Below, in pieces: positions 10,457 to 25,242 of a stretch of 27,088 nucleotides of DNA. The stretch is from the NCBI GenBank assembly GCA_001642005.1, contig LWCA01000454.1, forward strand, positions 1 through 27,088. The letters are read 5' to 3'. The notes beneath the pieces are model-generated. The model made no database searches. It was not told where the DNA came from and worked only from the letters and a program-made list of their open reading frames with translations. The first letter of the stretch is position 1, and each line of letters opens with the position of its first letter. The translations under genes were made by a program, and so were the position numbers. Source of the DNA: Intoshia linei. Taxonomy: Eukaryota; Orthonectida; Rhopaluridae.

Positions 10457-12403
10457 TTAGGATTTGGGTTGAATCACTAGTCCATCGGTATTGGATTTGC
10501 TTTCAGATTTACATAATTCCATGTGATTTTTATTATAAGTGCTTATAATTGAACGGTTTTTGGTTATTTGCTCTTTTGCATTTTCAAATTTTATTGACAG
10601 CTCCTCAATTTCTTTTAAAACGGACTGACGAGCATTCGATAGTGTGTTCATGTAGGTTTCTCGTTTTTCTTCATCTTTAAATATATAATTTAAAATTAAC
10701 ATTAAGCATTATTTAACGACTAATTCGAAACCAGCCCAAAATATGGTGCATTAGAGGTAAAATTAACAAGTACCCAACTAAAATCAGCGACTCGGGGATA
10801 GTTTACATACAAGTTAAAATAAATATATTTTTTTCAGTAAAATATTTGAAATTATTTAAATGAATAATGGAATACATGGTAATGTACCGAGACCCTCGGG
10901 GATTCGATGAAACTTTTATAAAATGGCCCCTCATTTTCTCAAATATATTAAACAAATCCAGCTCAGAGAGTGATGGTTAAGAAGTATATAGCACATCCTA
11001 AAAAAATTAGAGGCCATTTTTGATTTTCTGGGACATCATGGTCAATTCGGCTCTGATAGAATGCCTTGTTTATTTTTCCATATTCCAAAATATTAAAGAA
11101 ACTTAATTTCTCATTCGCCAACAAGTAGAGATTATACACCAGAGGTTATCAACCCATTTTTCAAAAAAGCTAATATTAATTTTATTTTATCAATATAAAA
11201 TAATTTATAACTATCACAGGCTAAAATTTTTTAAACAAAGACAATTTCAAATTATTAAAAATATTCAGTCACAAAAAATTTCAAAAAGGACAGTTTCACA
11301 ATCACTGTTAAGACAAAACATTATGACGTTTCTGTCTAAAACTCTTAAAACAATGAAATTTTAAATTTAATCAATTATAATGTAGCAATAATTTTATCTA
11401 AAGATTTCATAAATAAATAGGCTGACCATATTTTTGTCGTACTAAAAGTAGTACTTTTATTGCTTAGAAACAAAATATGTTTTTGATTAATTTTTGATTA
11501 GAAAAATGAACATTTAAGTTAAAGTTCAATTTATAAGTTTATTTAGTTTTGAAAAGTTATAGTATTATCTAAATAGTCGTACTTCTGGTCGCACTAAAAT
11601 AAATGAGAATTTTCATCGAAAACCTAATAAATGTAGTTAAAATACAATTACATTTTTTTTCGCGAGCCTTGACAACATTTGAGGGTAAATCAACAAGTAT
11701 TTTATGAAATGTTAACGGTGGATCACTAAATATCTAAAGCAACAAAATGAAAATAAAAAGTAATCAAACATTACCAATTCATCATAAAATTCATATTTGT
11801 GTAATCCAGATGTAAAGATACGTTGTTGGCCAGGTGGAAATAATGTTAAATGGTGAACAAATGATACCTAAACACAATTAATAAAATAATAATTCATTCA
11901 GATCAAAGAAAATGAGTGATTCGGGTGATTACTAAGCACCCTTCTAAACTTTAGAATCTATCGTGAAAAGAAATCTATTAAATTATGGGAATAAACAAAA
12001 AAATGCAAAAATTGATTTAACACGGCAAAGTTTTTTTCCCTGATCCAAATTAACATTTATATATATTAATTTTACAAAAATTAAAATGTACCGCTTTTTC
12101 CGTGGTCTCCGTGAAATAAATACGAATATGAATGTCAAATTCACCCCAACCAGCTTCATTTACTTGAAATGGAGGTTCATTTATGACTCTAACACTGTTT
12201 TGGTAACTTTCATGCAATTTAAAATGGACCTTTTTAATATATTTTGACACATCTTCATCGAAATATGGCTTTACATATACAGTCCACTCGTGTGTGAAAC
12301 CATCGTCTCTTGTTTGACCAAAATATCTAGCTTTATTGCCGTATAAAATTGGTTTTATTATTGTTGTATTTCGCACTCGAGGATTTGGATTAGAGGTCGT
12401 CAT
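10457..12403 (-). CDS. YEATS4: GAS41/YEATS4 acyl-lysine reader, 4 exons
   Basis: GAS41 is a subunit of the NuA4/TIP60 and SRCAP complexes and binds acylated histone lysines in the nucleus. Exons (minus): 12403-12092, 11867-11775, 11733-11652, 10674-10457. The joined frame is 234 residues (human 227). The YEATS domain fills about residues 10-135: IIKPILYGNKARYFG, HEWTVYVKPY, FKLHESY, GWGEFDIHIRIYF, HHLTLFPPG, YEFYDEL. The expected acyl-pocket residues are present: H64, Y67, W86, F89. A C-terminal coiled coil follows (EEKRETYMNTLSNARQSVLK, then EIEELSIKFENAKEQITKNR). The first donor is GCG|GTACAT, because joining there restores KAVSFVHHLTLF; reading on would give an unrelated tail. Introns are 224, 41 and 977 nt. 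The gene converges on PP2A-A; stop codons are about 123 bp apart. No minus-strand AATAAA was seen just after the stop. Confidence 0.93.
10675..11651 (-). other. YEATS4 intron 3 (977 nt)
   Basis: The donor is AAAT|GTAATTG and the acceptor AAAG|ATGAAG on the minus strand. It holds an imperfect short inverted repeat (AAATGGCCCCTCATTTT near 10921, with its partner near 11010-11026) and a lone hAT-like end CAGAGGTTATCAACCC near 11140. No coding sequence or complete element was recognised. Confidence 0.6.
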
Positions 12404-12701
12404 TTAATTTTTTACCATAAAATTTTATATTTTATTTTATTTTGATGTTACTATAACTATAATATATTTGAGCCTTTATTTTTTATGATAAAGTTTATTG
12501 TGTTTTTAAATTGTAATAATTTTATTGATAAAATGTTAAAAATTTAACTGATATTGTCAAAGCATTGTTTTGATATGATCAATGATCATGGTAAAATATA
12601 TATTTGTCTAGTTTCGTATTAAAAGTATTATTAATTCGCCTAAAACTCAATAATAGAAATATTATCAAATTATAGTTACAAATTTATCTTATAATAATAA
12701 T

Positions 12702-13909
12702 GGGTCTTGTTTAGTTTAAGTCCACTCAATATGAACTTTTAAAATGAACAAATTCAAAATTTGAAAATTTAATTTAACTTTACGTAATGATTGTAAATGC
12801 ATGTTAACATAATTAAATATTTATTATCATTATGGCGCATGATTTAAACGACATTAATTACGATAATCTATATGAAATTGTAATGGATATAGAGAAAACA
12901 ATCAAGTTTTGCAAAGCATTTAAGCTCATTAAATCAACACAAAGTTGTATAGACTGGAGGAATAATGAACTTTAACAAACAAAAAAAGTACTGATGGATA
13001 CAGGTCCCGCTGTCGAAAACCATGCACAAAGGAAATGTCCATACGAATAGGTGCTTTTTTTGAGCAAAGCCATTTATCTATTCCAAAAATTCTTAAGTTT
13101 ATTTATTATTGGGCGTTCAATGTTGCTTCACTTAAACTCTTAAATAGGGAGTTAAAGATGTCATCTATAACATGTGTTGATTGGAATAACTTTATGATAT
13201 TATCTTAAATGTTTTTATCTCAATGATTATATATTATCCAGAAATGATTGGGGTCTGCCAGTGAGGTTTAAATTGACGAAACTCAATTCTCCAAAAGAAA
13301 CTACAACCGTAGACAATTATACCCAGAACAGTGGGTTTTCGGTGGAGTCGCATCGCAGTTGAAAAAGTGTTTCATTGATGCCGTACCAAACAGAACTGCG
13401 TTAGTTTTAATCAATACAATAATGTATTTTTATAATTATACTCATATTTTGTTTATTAGGGAATACATTGAACCTGGTTCCATTATTATGTCTGATGGCT
13501 GGAGATTTTATACGAGAATTTTATTATATGGCTTCGACCATGGCGTGGTAAACCACCCACAAAATTTTCTAAACCGTGACAGGTTACCACACAAATAAGA
13601 TTGAATCGTTATGGGCTTCATTAAAAAGACGAAACAAATTTACAAATTAATGTTGATAATCTAATACTTAATATAAAGTACCTATAAAAGATATATTTTA
13701 ATTATAACTTTTAATGATTAAGTAATGAAAATATGTATTTCTATACCTGAAATTAACTAATAAATATTTTCTAAAAATTCTATTTGAAATAATTACGAAA
13801 ATTTGAATTATACAAATTTACTTTAATATAAAATTTAATTTTTAAATGACTGTGCTTGAAATTGTGAATAAAAATTTCATATTGAGTGGGCTTAAACTAA
13901 ACAAGACCC
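12702..13909 (+). mobile_element. Merlin-type DNA transposon with 34-bp TIRs
   Basis: Terminal inverted repeats of about 34 bp lie at 12702-12735 and 13876-13909, starting GGGTCTTGTTTAGTTTAAG, with one mismatch. Inside is an IS1016/ISXO2-like (Merlin) DDE transposase, now broken. The flanks ATAATAAT and CTTATAAT agree at 6 of 8 positions, so the 8-9 bp target duplication expected for Merlin is at best decayed. The element is 1208 bp, compact for a full Merlin, and sits between two divergent promoters. Confidence 0.85.
12835..13645 (+). pseudogene. Merlin (ISXO2-like) transposase, inactivated
   Basis: The upstream part reads MAHDLNDINYDNLYEIVMDI, then in another frame RCRKPCTKEMSIRIGAFFEQ and LSIPKILKFIYYWAF, as in the zinc-binding and linker region of ISXO2-like transposases. 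The catalytic core follows: EV-stop-IDETQFSKRNYNR (first Asp), QWVFGGVASQLKKCFIDAVP, EYIEPGSIIMSDGWRFY (second Asp), VNHPQNFLN, then after a frame break VTGYHTNKIESLW (Glu). A 36-nt GT...AG insert at 13424-13459 interrupts the core between NTI and EYIEPG and looks like a spliceosomal intron; removing it gives the normal spacing. Besides the intron there is at least one stop replacing the usual Glu before IDE, one frameshift near 13575, and frame breaks in the N-terminal half. The element is not autonomous now. Confidence 0.8.
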
Positions 13910-14098
13910 CTTATAATTCATCTTTAATTCTTGCATTTTTGTTTAGTTTTGTAAGGTTTGAATCTATTTGATTGTGACTTTATAAGATGATAAAAAATTG
14001 TTAAATTTAATAATTTTTTAGTACATAAACTGCAATTCAAAATTTCATAAATTAATAATAAACTGAAATTTATTTTTTAAAAACAATCCACGTAAACA

Positions 14099-17000
14099 AT
14101 GTTAAATATATTGAGATTTTTAAATGGTAAGTGGATTACTAGTGTCATATTTTGCCTCATTTGGATTTTAATTTCGTCGGACGAACATAACCACACTGTA
14201 AATTAAAAAAACTATTTTGATGTAAATTGTATACATTTAGTATGAGAAGAAGGAACAGGTGATATTGTGGTACGACTCAATAATATCATACAATAATAGG
14301 TACGATAGACATGCGTATAAAATGTTGGATATGTGTTACGGAGATTCAGTGAGCCTTGATCATGAGCGTGATGCATTTTCCGATCAAATATTGGGTCACA
14401 ATTATGAACAAAGTGGATTAAATATATCATTTGTCAACAATGTTAAAACAAGCGAAATTTGTACTAAAAAGTTTGATTCCAGTTTGATACACAAAACTTG
14501 TTATTTGTTGAAAAACTCTTACACCCATGTTACTTCATTGGATGAACTCACTAAAACACGTAATTTATTAAACACAGAGCTTCCCAAGTGTCCGTATCTC
14601 GCGGGCCCAAACTAGAAATATTTCTTACCGATCCCTATATTTTTGATAGTTGTTATAATTTCAGCGGACTCTGCTAGCATAACAGTCAATTTCGGGGTGA
14701 TATCATTTTATAGGATTTTGGCAAATTTGGGGAATTTAGTATTTAAACAAGACTAAGAATTTAATACAATTATAGAGTAGCATGTTACAATTTCCGAATT
14801 ATATTGTAACCAGAGACCCACAGTTTCCCGTGTGGACCCCTTTGGAGTCTACCGATTAAACAATTATAGATATGTCATGCTAATATACATTATTTCAATA
14901 TACTACAATGTAGTTACATGACTGAACTAATTTATTTTTAGATGCAATTGGTGAATATATAAAAGACGAATGTTACATTTATACTGATAAAATTATTACA
15001 ATTGAGTACAACAAAAACGCAATTGTCGATTATAGCATTACTCCTTCAAAATTGGAAAAATTTATCCCAGAAATACTTATCAAATTCCATTACAATGTAA
15101 CTTGGATTGAAACTACTGTGGAATTTTCACATCGGCATGATAAGTATATTGATCATGAAACAAAGGTATTTGCTGTTTTTAGTAAACTTACATCTTTTTT
15201 AGAAAAATTTTCATTTCAGTATTTTTACCATTTTTTTCCTTAGTCTCATCATTTTAACCATTGGTTTCATTACCTATCGATCTCTTAAAAAGGATTATCA
15301 TCGATACAACTGTTCTCCTGTTAGTTTGACGGTAATTTACATTAATTAATATTTATTGATCCCCATTTTCTATATTATTAGGAAAACTTGTGTAATTAAA
15401 ATGTTTAGTGAATATTATACATGTATTTATTATTTTAATTTAAATGGTGTGTGAGTAGTGATTGTGCTTGAGAAAAATTCCCGAGATTTTTGGAAAAAAT
15501 TATTCAACAAATTAAAAAATAAATAAAAGACGATAAAATTCAGACAAGTCAAAATAAAGATATTTTTAAGAAAATAAAATTGAATTTAAATCAAAATAGT
15601 TGATTGAACAGTCAAATTATTACAAAAAACATCAAATTAAATCGCATGAGTAGTATCAAATTATATATAAATAAGATGAGGAAAATAGTAAATTTACTAC
15701 TAATTAATGTTTATTTAATCTAAAATTAAATCCCTTATGGCTCCTTTGGGACGTCCTCTTTTTTTTCTCTCCGATGAAAATTGATTTTGATTCAACCAAT
15801 AAATCATCATTTTCAATAAATTTAAATGCATTGCTACCAATATTAAGTGTTTACATTTAAAATATTTTAAAAAAAATCGACAAGTACACGTTGATAGCTT
15901 CCATTCCTGATTGTTATAACATACTTCATATTCTTGGAACATTTTTTTCATATATCCATCAAATATATTTTCATTTGTTTCCAATATTTCAATTTCAAAT
16001 TTTATGACTCCTTAATCAGCAATACATTTTTATGTTCAGTGAAGAAGACAATTTTCCTTTGATATTGTTCAATTTCATTACTGAATATTAATTTTTAATC
16101 TTTGTTAATTAAAATTAATTTGACCTTAAATGTTATTATTTGATAAATTAACTTTACTGATGCTATAACATTTAATTTGAGCACAAATCTATGTATTGTT
16201 GCTAGACGTAATAAATTGCCTTCAAATTAAATAAAAGTATTGTCTAATTACTTTCTATTGACTGCTATTGTATTTATTTGATGGCTAATAAATCGACTGC
16301 CTAAATAAAATCCAACATTTGAAAAATATTGATTGATAATATATTAAAAATTATTTTTCACTGGCAATGCGTAGATTTCTGGGATTGAAATTTAGTATTT
16401 ATATCAACTGAAATAAGCTCTATCAGAACAATCTTTTTTTTTTAATTTCTGGATCGTTTATTATTTCACATTTTTGATTTTAATAAAATATTTCGGAAAA
16501 AAAAATATGAATACAAAAATGCTTTTTTGACTGGAAGTCGTCACTTATTCGGATTGAATTTATTTTTTTGTGTGTTAACAGGATACAACTATACCACCTG
16601 TAAATTTTTTTAAATTCTAGGGCTGTTTTCATAAAAAAAGGGTAATTTGTGGTTTTGGCCCTGAAGATATAATTTTTTTAAATTTTCCAACTCGTTTGAT
16701 TTTCAAAAAAAAGAACAATTTGGACTTTTGACCTGTAAGATGTGAGTTTGGGAGGTTGAAATTTATCTTATTATCACTCGGAAAAAACTGTAATTGAAAT
16801 GTGAACTTTATAAAATTCTAAAACTGGTAGTTATTGAAATAAAGTGGAAGACACAAACAAATATTATATAAGTAAGAATTGGTTCATTATAATCATTTTG
16901 TTAATTTTAATAATTTTAATTTGATTTTGAAGATTTTGAGATTTCCCTGGGCTTTATTTCGTGGAATATACTAGAAAAGTTTCATTTCAGTTTAAATTGA

Positions 17001-20000
17001 AATGTATCATGTGTAAATTTTCAAAACCGTTTGAATGTGTATTTAACAAAACGTTTAAAATGTGTTTGGTATAAAAAAGTGGCCCACGAGATGCAAAAGG
17101 TTGCCGGTTTATTGACTTATACTGATAACTTGAATCTTAAGATCGGCAGTTGAGTGGTGTACTGTTAGTCAGTGTTATTGTAATACTAGCTTGACTGTTA
17201 TGTACTTCGTACAAATAGCATTCTAGCTCTCCGAGGATTAACTATTTTAATTCTACCAAAAAAATAAATGCTACATTCACTATTATCAATTAAAGGAGTG
17301 GTTCCTAAACTTGAATTTAAAATGAATTATTCCTACTTAATTTTATTTGATTAGCATTTTTGTTAAGAATTTTTAAAAAAATTTTGTGATTCCATTTATT
17401 AGAGCAGTTGTTTTTAACCTTTTGGTGTTCGCGACCCTCTTATAAACATAAAAAATTTTCTATACACTCCAAACATCATATCAATTAACATAAATGAAAA
17501 TATTAAAAAAGCATATTCAGTTTTATTTATATTTTATATTGTGTTCAAATTCTCACGACCCCCTGATAAATTTTGCGACCCCCGGTTGAAAACCACTGTA
17601 TTAGAGAGAATGAATGTATAATCTTAAAAATAAAGTTAAAATAGAAAATTTTAAAGATTATCATAAATAGCTTAAATTTCAGAAAAAATAAAATTGTAAA
17701 TAAACCTGTATAATCAGTATCTGCTTTTGATGAGTAAAAAATATCAATTGTGTATCAATAATTAATCAAGGATGAATTTACCAACATTGCAAAGCAGTGT
17801 AAATGATAATAACAGAGTTGTATTGGTTGTAGTTTTAAACTAAAATTTCGTTAAATTTTTTGAAAATGAGTACAATGAAAAAAAATCCGAAGGAATCAAT
17901 TATATAGATTTTCACCAATATTTGTTTATTGGATTTGTGTAGACGTTTAATTCACGTTTTTTTGGAATTGTAGGATGGATATTTACATTTTTATTTTTGA
18001 TTTTAATCCAAACATTTGAAAAATATTGATTAATAATATATTAAAAATTATTTTTCAGCCGGAATGCGTAGATTTTTGGGGTTGAAATTTGGTATTTATA
18101 TTAACTGGAATAATCTCTATCAGAGAAATCTGTTTTTTCATTGTTGGACCGTTAATTATTTTACATGTTTTGTTTTAATAAAATATTTCGATGAAACAAA
18201 ATGTGAATACTAAAGTGTTATTTTGACCGTGAAGACGCTCTTATTCAGATTGAAATTTTTTGTTTGTGTTAATAAGATAGAACTGTACCATCTGTATTTT
18301 TTTGTAAATTCTAGGGCTGTTTTCAATTTAAAAAAAAATGGTAATCTGGTTTTGATCGTGAAAATTATATTTTTTGAGATTTCCATTGATGATAATGTTT
18401 ATGATTTTAAAAACTATCCCCGAATTTATGTTTTATAAAATTATAGGACATGTTTCATTTTTAAAACAAAGGTTAATTTGTGGTTTTGACCATGAAGATA
18501 TGCGTTTCGGAGGCTGAGATTAAAGAATTGTTAACTTTTTTAAAACGTGCCCCAGAATGTATGTTTTATTAAATTTTTGGCCTGATTTTTTTTTTACAAA
18601 AGGGAAAATTGGTTTTTGGCCATGAAGGACTCGAATTCTGAAATTGAAAAATATATAAAAACACGCTCTGGGAAAACTGTATTAGAAATAGGGTTCTTTT
18701 AAATACTACGACTGTTAATTTTTTCAATAAATCGTTACACAGTGTGTTCACACATTCATTTTTATATAAGTAAAGAATATCTGTATTAGCATTTTTTTTA
18801 AATATAAATTTAGGGTATTGATGAATATGGATGGAAATTGCTTTATAAAGATGTATTCCGTGAACCCAAAAATTACATACTATTAATATCTCTGGTAGCT
18901 AACGGAATTCACTTTGTATGTTGCTTTTCTTTATTTTCATTAATATCTAGTATCGATATTATTGAATTTGATAGTCACGTAAATCGACTAGAATGGTTAA
19001 TGAAATGTTACATATTTACTACCCCTATCAACGGGTTTGTTGGTTCACATTTTTGTCATTTAAAAGGTGTTTGTCCAAATGACTCAAATTCAAATAAAAG
19101 ACGTACCAATCGAACTTTATGGATAAAACAAGGCATATTATCGATAATAATATTCCCATGTGTGATTATAATAGTTTTGCTTGTTAGTAGCATTTTTGCA
19201 GTAGCTTACCAGTCTGAATTCTTGCACCCAAAACATTACTTTACCTACATATTTCTAGTAAGTTTATACATTCTTTCCGTTTTACCGGTACATGTTTTAT
19301 CTACAATATTGACGAGATATCTCCCTCAATGCAAAAAATTAAATTTTGTCAGACATTTGACCATCTCAACAGTCCCTCGCCATGTTCCTAGACAGAGATT
19401 TATTCTATCGTCTCGTTTTACTTCATGGTTTGCCTCCTTTTTGGCATTTATGGCTTTATACACTCAATAGTATGTTTTTGTGTTGATTTTTTATTTAATA
19501 TTTAGTCATTATGTCATTAAAGCATTTTTGAATTATCAAGTTGGTTACAATTATGGACTGTGGAGTGTTTTTTATTGGATAATGTCATTTATGATTTTAT
19601 CTTGCTCAATTCTCAGTACTTATTTGACTTTGAACGGTGAAAATCATCGATGGTTCATTTTAATTGTTTGTTTACTAATATTGAAAATAGGCATTGGCCG
19701 GCTTTCAACTGTGGTTTCTACATTGGGTTTTACACCTTTATATATTCCATATACTACTACCTCTATATATCAACGTAAGTGTTAGTAATACTATTTATTA
19801 ACAATTTTTTTATTAAATTTATTAAAATTCAATTTAGCATGTCCACACCATTTCAAATTGTATTTTATTTTCTGTTAATGGCAGTCAGTTCATTTATTTT
19901 CTCGCTTATATGTGGTAATATTCAGTATATATAAGTTACGTTAAACCACCCATTTATTTTTTTTAATTTGTTACATGTACAGCTTTCTAATAATTTGGCA

Positions 20001-20113
20001 TAATTCTAATACACTATTGAATTACAATAAATAATTATATTTTAGGAGCTCTATCATTTACAGCTTCCTTTATATTTATTTATATAATATACAGTTCAGT
20101 AAAGTACGAATAA
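14099..20113 (+). CDS. TM9SF3: Transmembrane 9 superfamily protein, TM9SF3-like, 9 exons
   Basis: TM9SF proteins are nonaspanins of Golgi/endosomes that help sort other membrane proteins. Exons: 14099-14197, 14241-14559, 14942-15165, 15203-15331, 18814-19469, 19506-19652, 19691-19774, 19838-19914, 20046-20113. The frame is 600 residues (human 589). A signal peptide (about residues 1-27, ITSVIFCLIWILISS) leads into DEHNHTYEKKEQVILW. The luminal part follows (LKNSYTHVTSLDEL, AIGEYIKDECYIYT, HRHDKYIDHET). The first membrane segment is FSIFTIFFLSLIIL, then RSLKKDYHRY, DEYGWKLLYKDVFREP, the multi-spanning region, and LTLNGENHRWHWPAF. It ends VKYE, fitting the C-terminal K-x-D/E COPI signal of the family. 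Introns are 36-43 nt except 382, 63, 131 and 3482 nt. The stop codon overlaps AATAAA (20109-20114). Confidence 0.95.
14560..14941 (+). other. TM9SF3 intron 2 (382 nt)
   Basis: The donor is ACAC|GTAATT and the acceptor TTTTTAG|ATGCAATT. Joining these gives ELTKTHAIGEYIKDE, which aligns with the family; the open frame beyond the donor (to 14615) is intronic. No other feature was seen. Confidence 0.8.
15715..15984 (-). pseudogene. MULE transposase C-terminal fragment (SWIM finger, AT-hook)
   Basis: An 89-codon open stretch reads QEWKLSTCTCRFFLKYFKCK, then HLI, a SWIM zinc finger of the form CxC-x8-CxH. Near its end is KKRGRPKGA, an AT-hook. SWIM fingers at the C-terminus, sometimes with AT-hooks, are typical of Mutator-like (MULE) transposases and their domesticated relatives. 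The DDE core is not found upstream on the minus strand (15985-18800), so this is a 5'-truncated relic inside a TM9SF3 intron, antisense to the host gene. Confidence 0.6.
16316..16880 (+). repeat. LR repeat family, copy B
   Basis: The order of blocks is the same as in copy A: CATTTGAAAAATATTGATTG, GCGTAGATTTCT, AAGCTCTATCAGA, TATTTCGGAAAAA, TACAACTATACCACCTGTAAA, AACTCGTTTGATTTTCAAAA, GGGAGGTTGAAATTTATC, AAACTGTAATTGAAATGTG, ending ATATAAGTAAG. Same strand as A. Confidence 0.8.
17188..18775 (+). repeat. LR repeat family, longest copy C
   Basis: This is the longest copy. It has a 5' extension shared with copy D (TTGACTGTTA, CTACCAAAAAAATAAAT, AAAGGAGTGGTTCC, GTGTATAATCTTAAAAATAAAG) and then the block set shared with A and B from about 18008. 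The 3' part shows three diverged copies of a module of about 110 bp, each with a TTTTCA...AAAA...GGxxAATTxG...TTTTGxCCxTGAAG core. It is interrupted by the MITE at 17405-17598. Confidence 0.75.
17397..17606. mobile_element. hAT MITE (194 bp) with perfect 8-bp target duplication
   Basis: The element 17405-17598 has ends CAGTTGTTTTTAACC and, on the other strand, CAGTGGTTTTCAACC, followed by GCGACC-type GC-rich sequence on both sides. It is flanked by the exact 8-bp duplication TATTAGAG (17397-17404 and 17599-17606). Terminal CAGTGGTTxTCAACC and 8-bp duplications are the mark of hAT elements. It is non-coding and nested inside LR copy C. Confidence 0.92.
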
Positions 20114-20133
20114 AAATTTATTTATTGTTCTTA
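20109..20133. terminator. Shared 3' end: poly(A) signals of two convergent genes
   Basis: The TM9SF3 stop (20111-20113) overlaps AATAAA at 20109-20114 on the plus strand. The PKC exon B stop (20134-20136, minus) is followed by minus-strand AATAAA at 20126-20121 and again at 20122-20117. The stops are 20 bp apart, so the mature 3' UTRs must overlap antisense to each other if these signals are used. Confidence 0.75.

Positions 20134-25242
<5,109 letters not shown>

Larger units (their letters stand above)
12404..14098. other. Divergent intergenic region YEATS4 / TM9SF3
   Basis: This is a head-to-head promoter region of 1.7 kb, of which 1.2 kb is the Merlin transposon. The remaining 0.3 kb next to YEATS4 and 0.2 kb next to TM9SF3 are A/T-rich with no recognisable feature. 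Confidence 0.7.
15332..18813 (+). other. TM9SF3 intron 4 (3482 nt), transposon-filled
   Basis: This intron separates the first transmembrane segment from DEYGWK. It contains a MULE transposase fragment (15715-15984, minus), LR copies B (16316-16880) and C (17188-18775), and a hAT MITE nested in copy C (17405-17598). Despite these insertions its splice sites (ACG|GTAATT, TTTAG|GGTATT) are intact and keep frame. Confidence 0.85.

Noticed and set aside
10921-11026. Imperfect inverted repeat AAATGGCC..TCATTTT in YEATS4 intron 3
   Set aside because: Short, mismatched, and without a target duplication; not enough to call an element.
12050-12091. C-terminal extension of YEATS4 exon 1 (NFCKINIYKC)
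   Set aside because: It lies past the GCG|GTACAT donor; splicing there restores the conserved V-S-F-V-H-H-L-T-L-F segment.
14212-14430. Minus-strand ORF over TM9SF3 exon 2
   Set aside because: Antisense shadow of a well-supported exon.
18223-18751. ORFs on both strands inside LR copy C
   Set aside because: They are not conserved in frame among LR copies A, B and D, so they are not real coding sequence.
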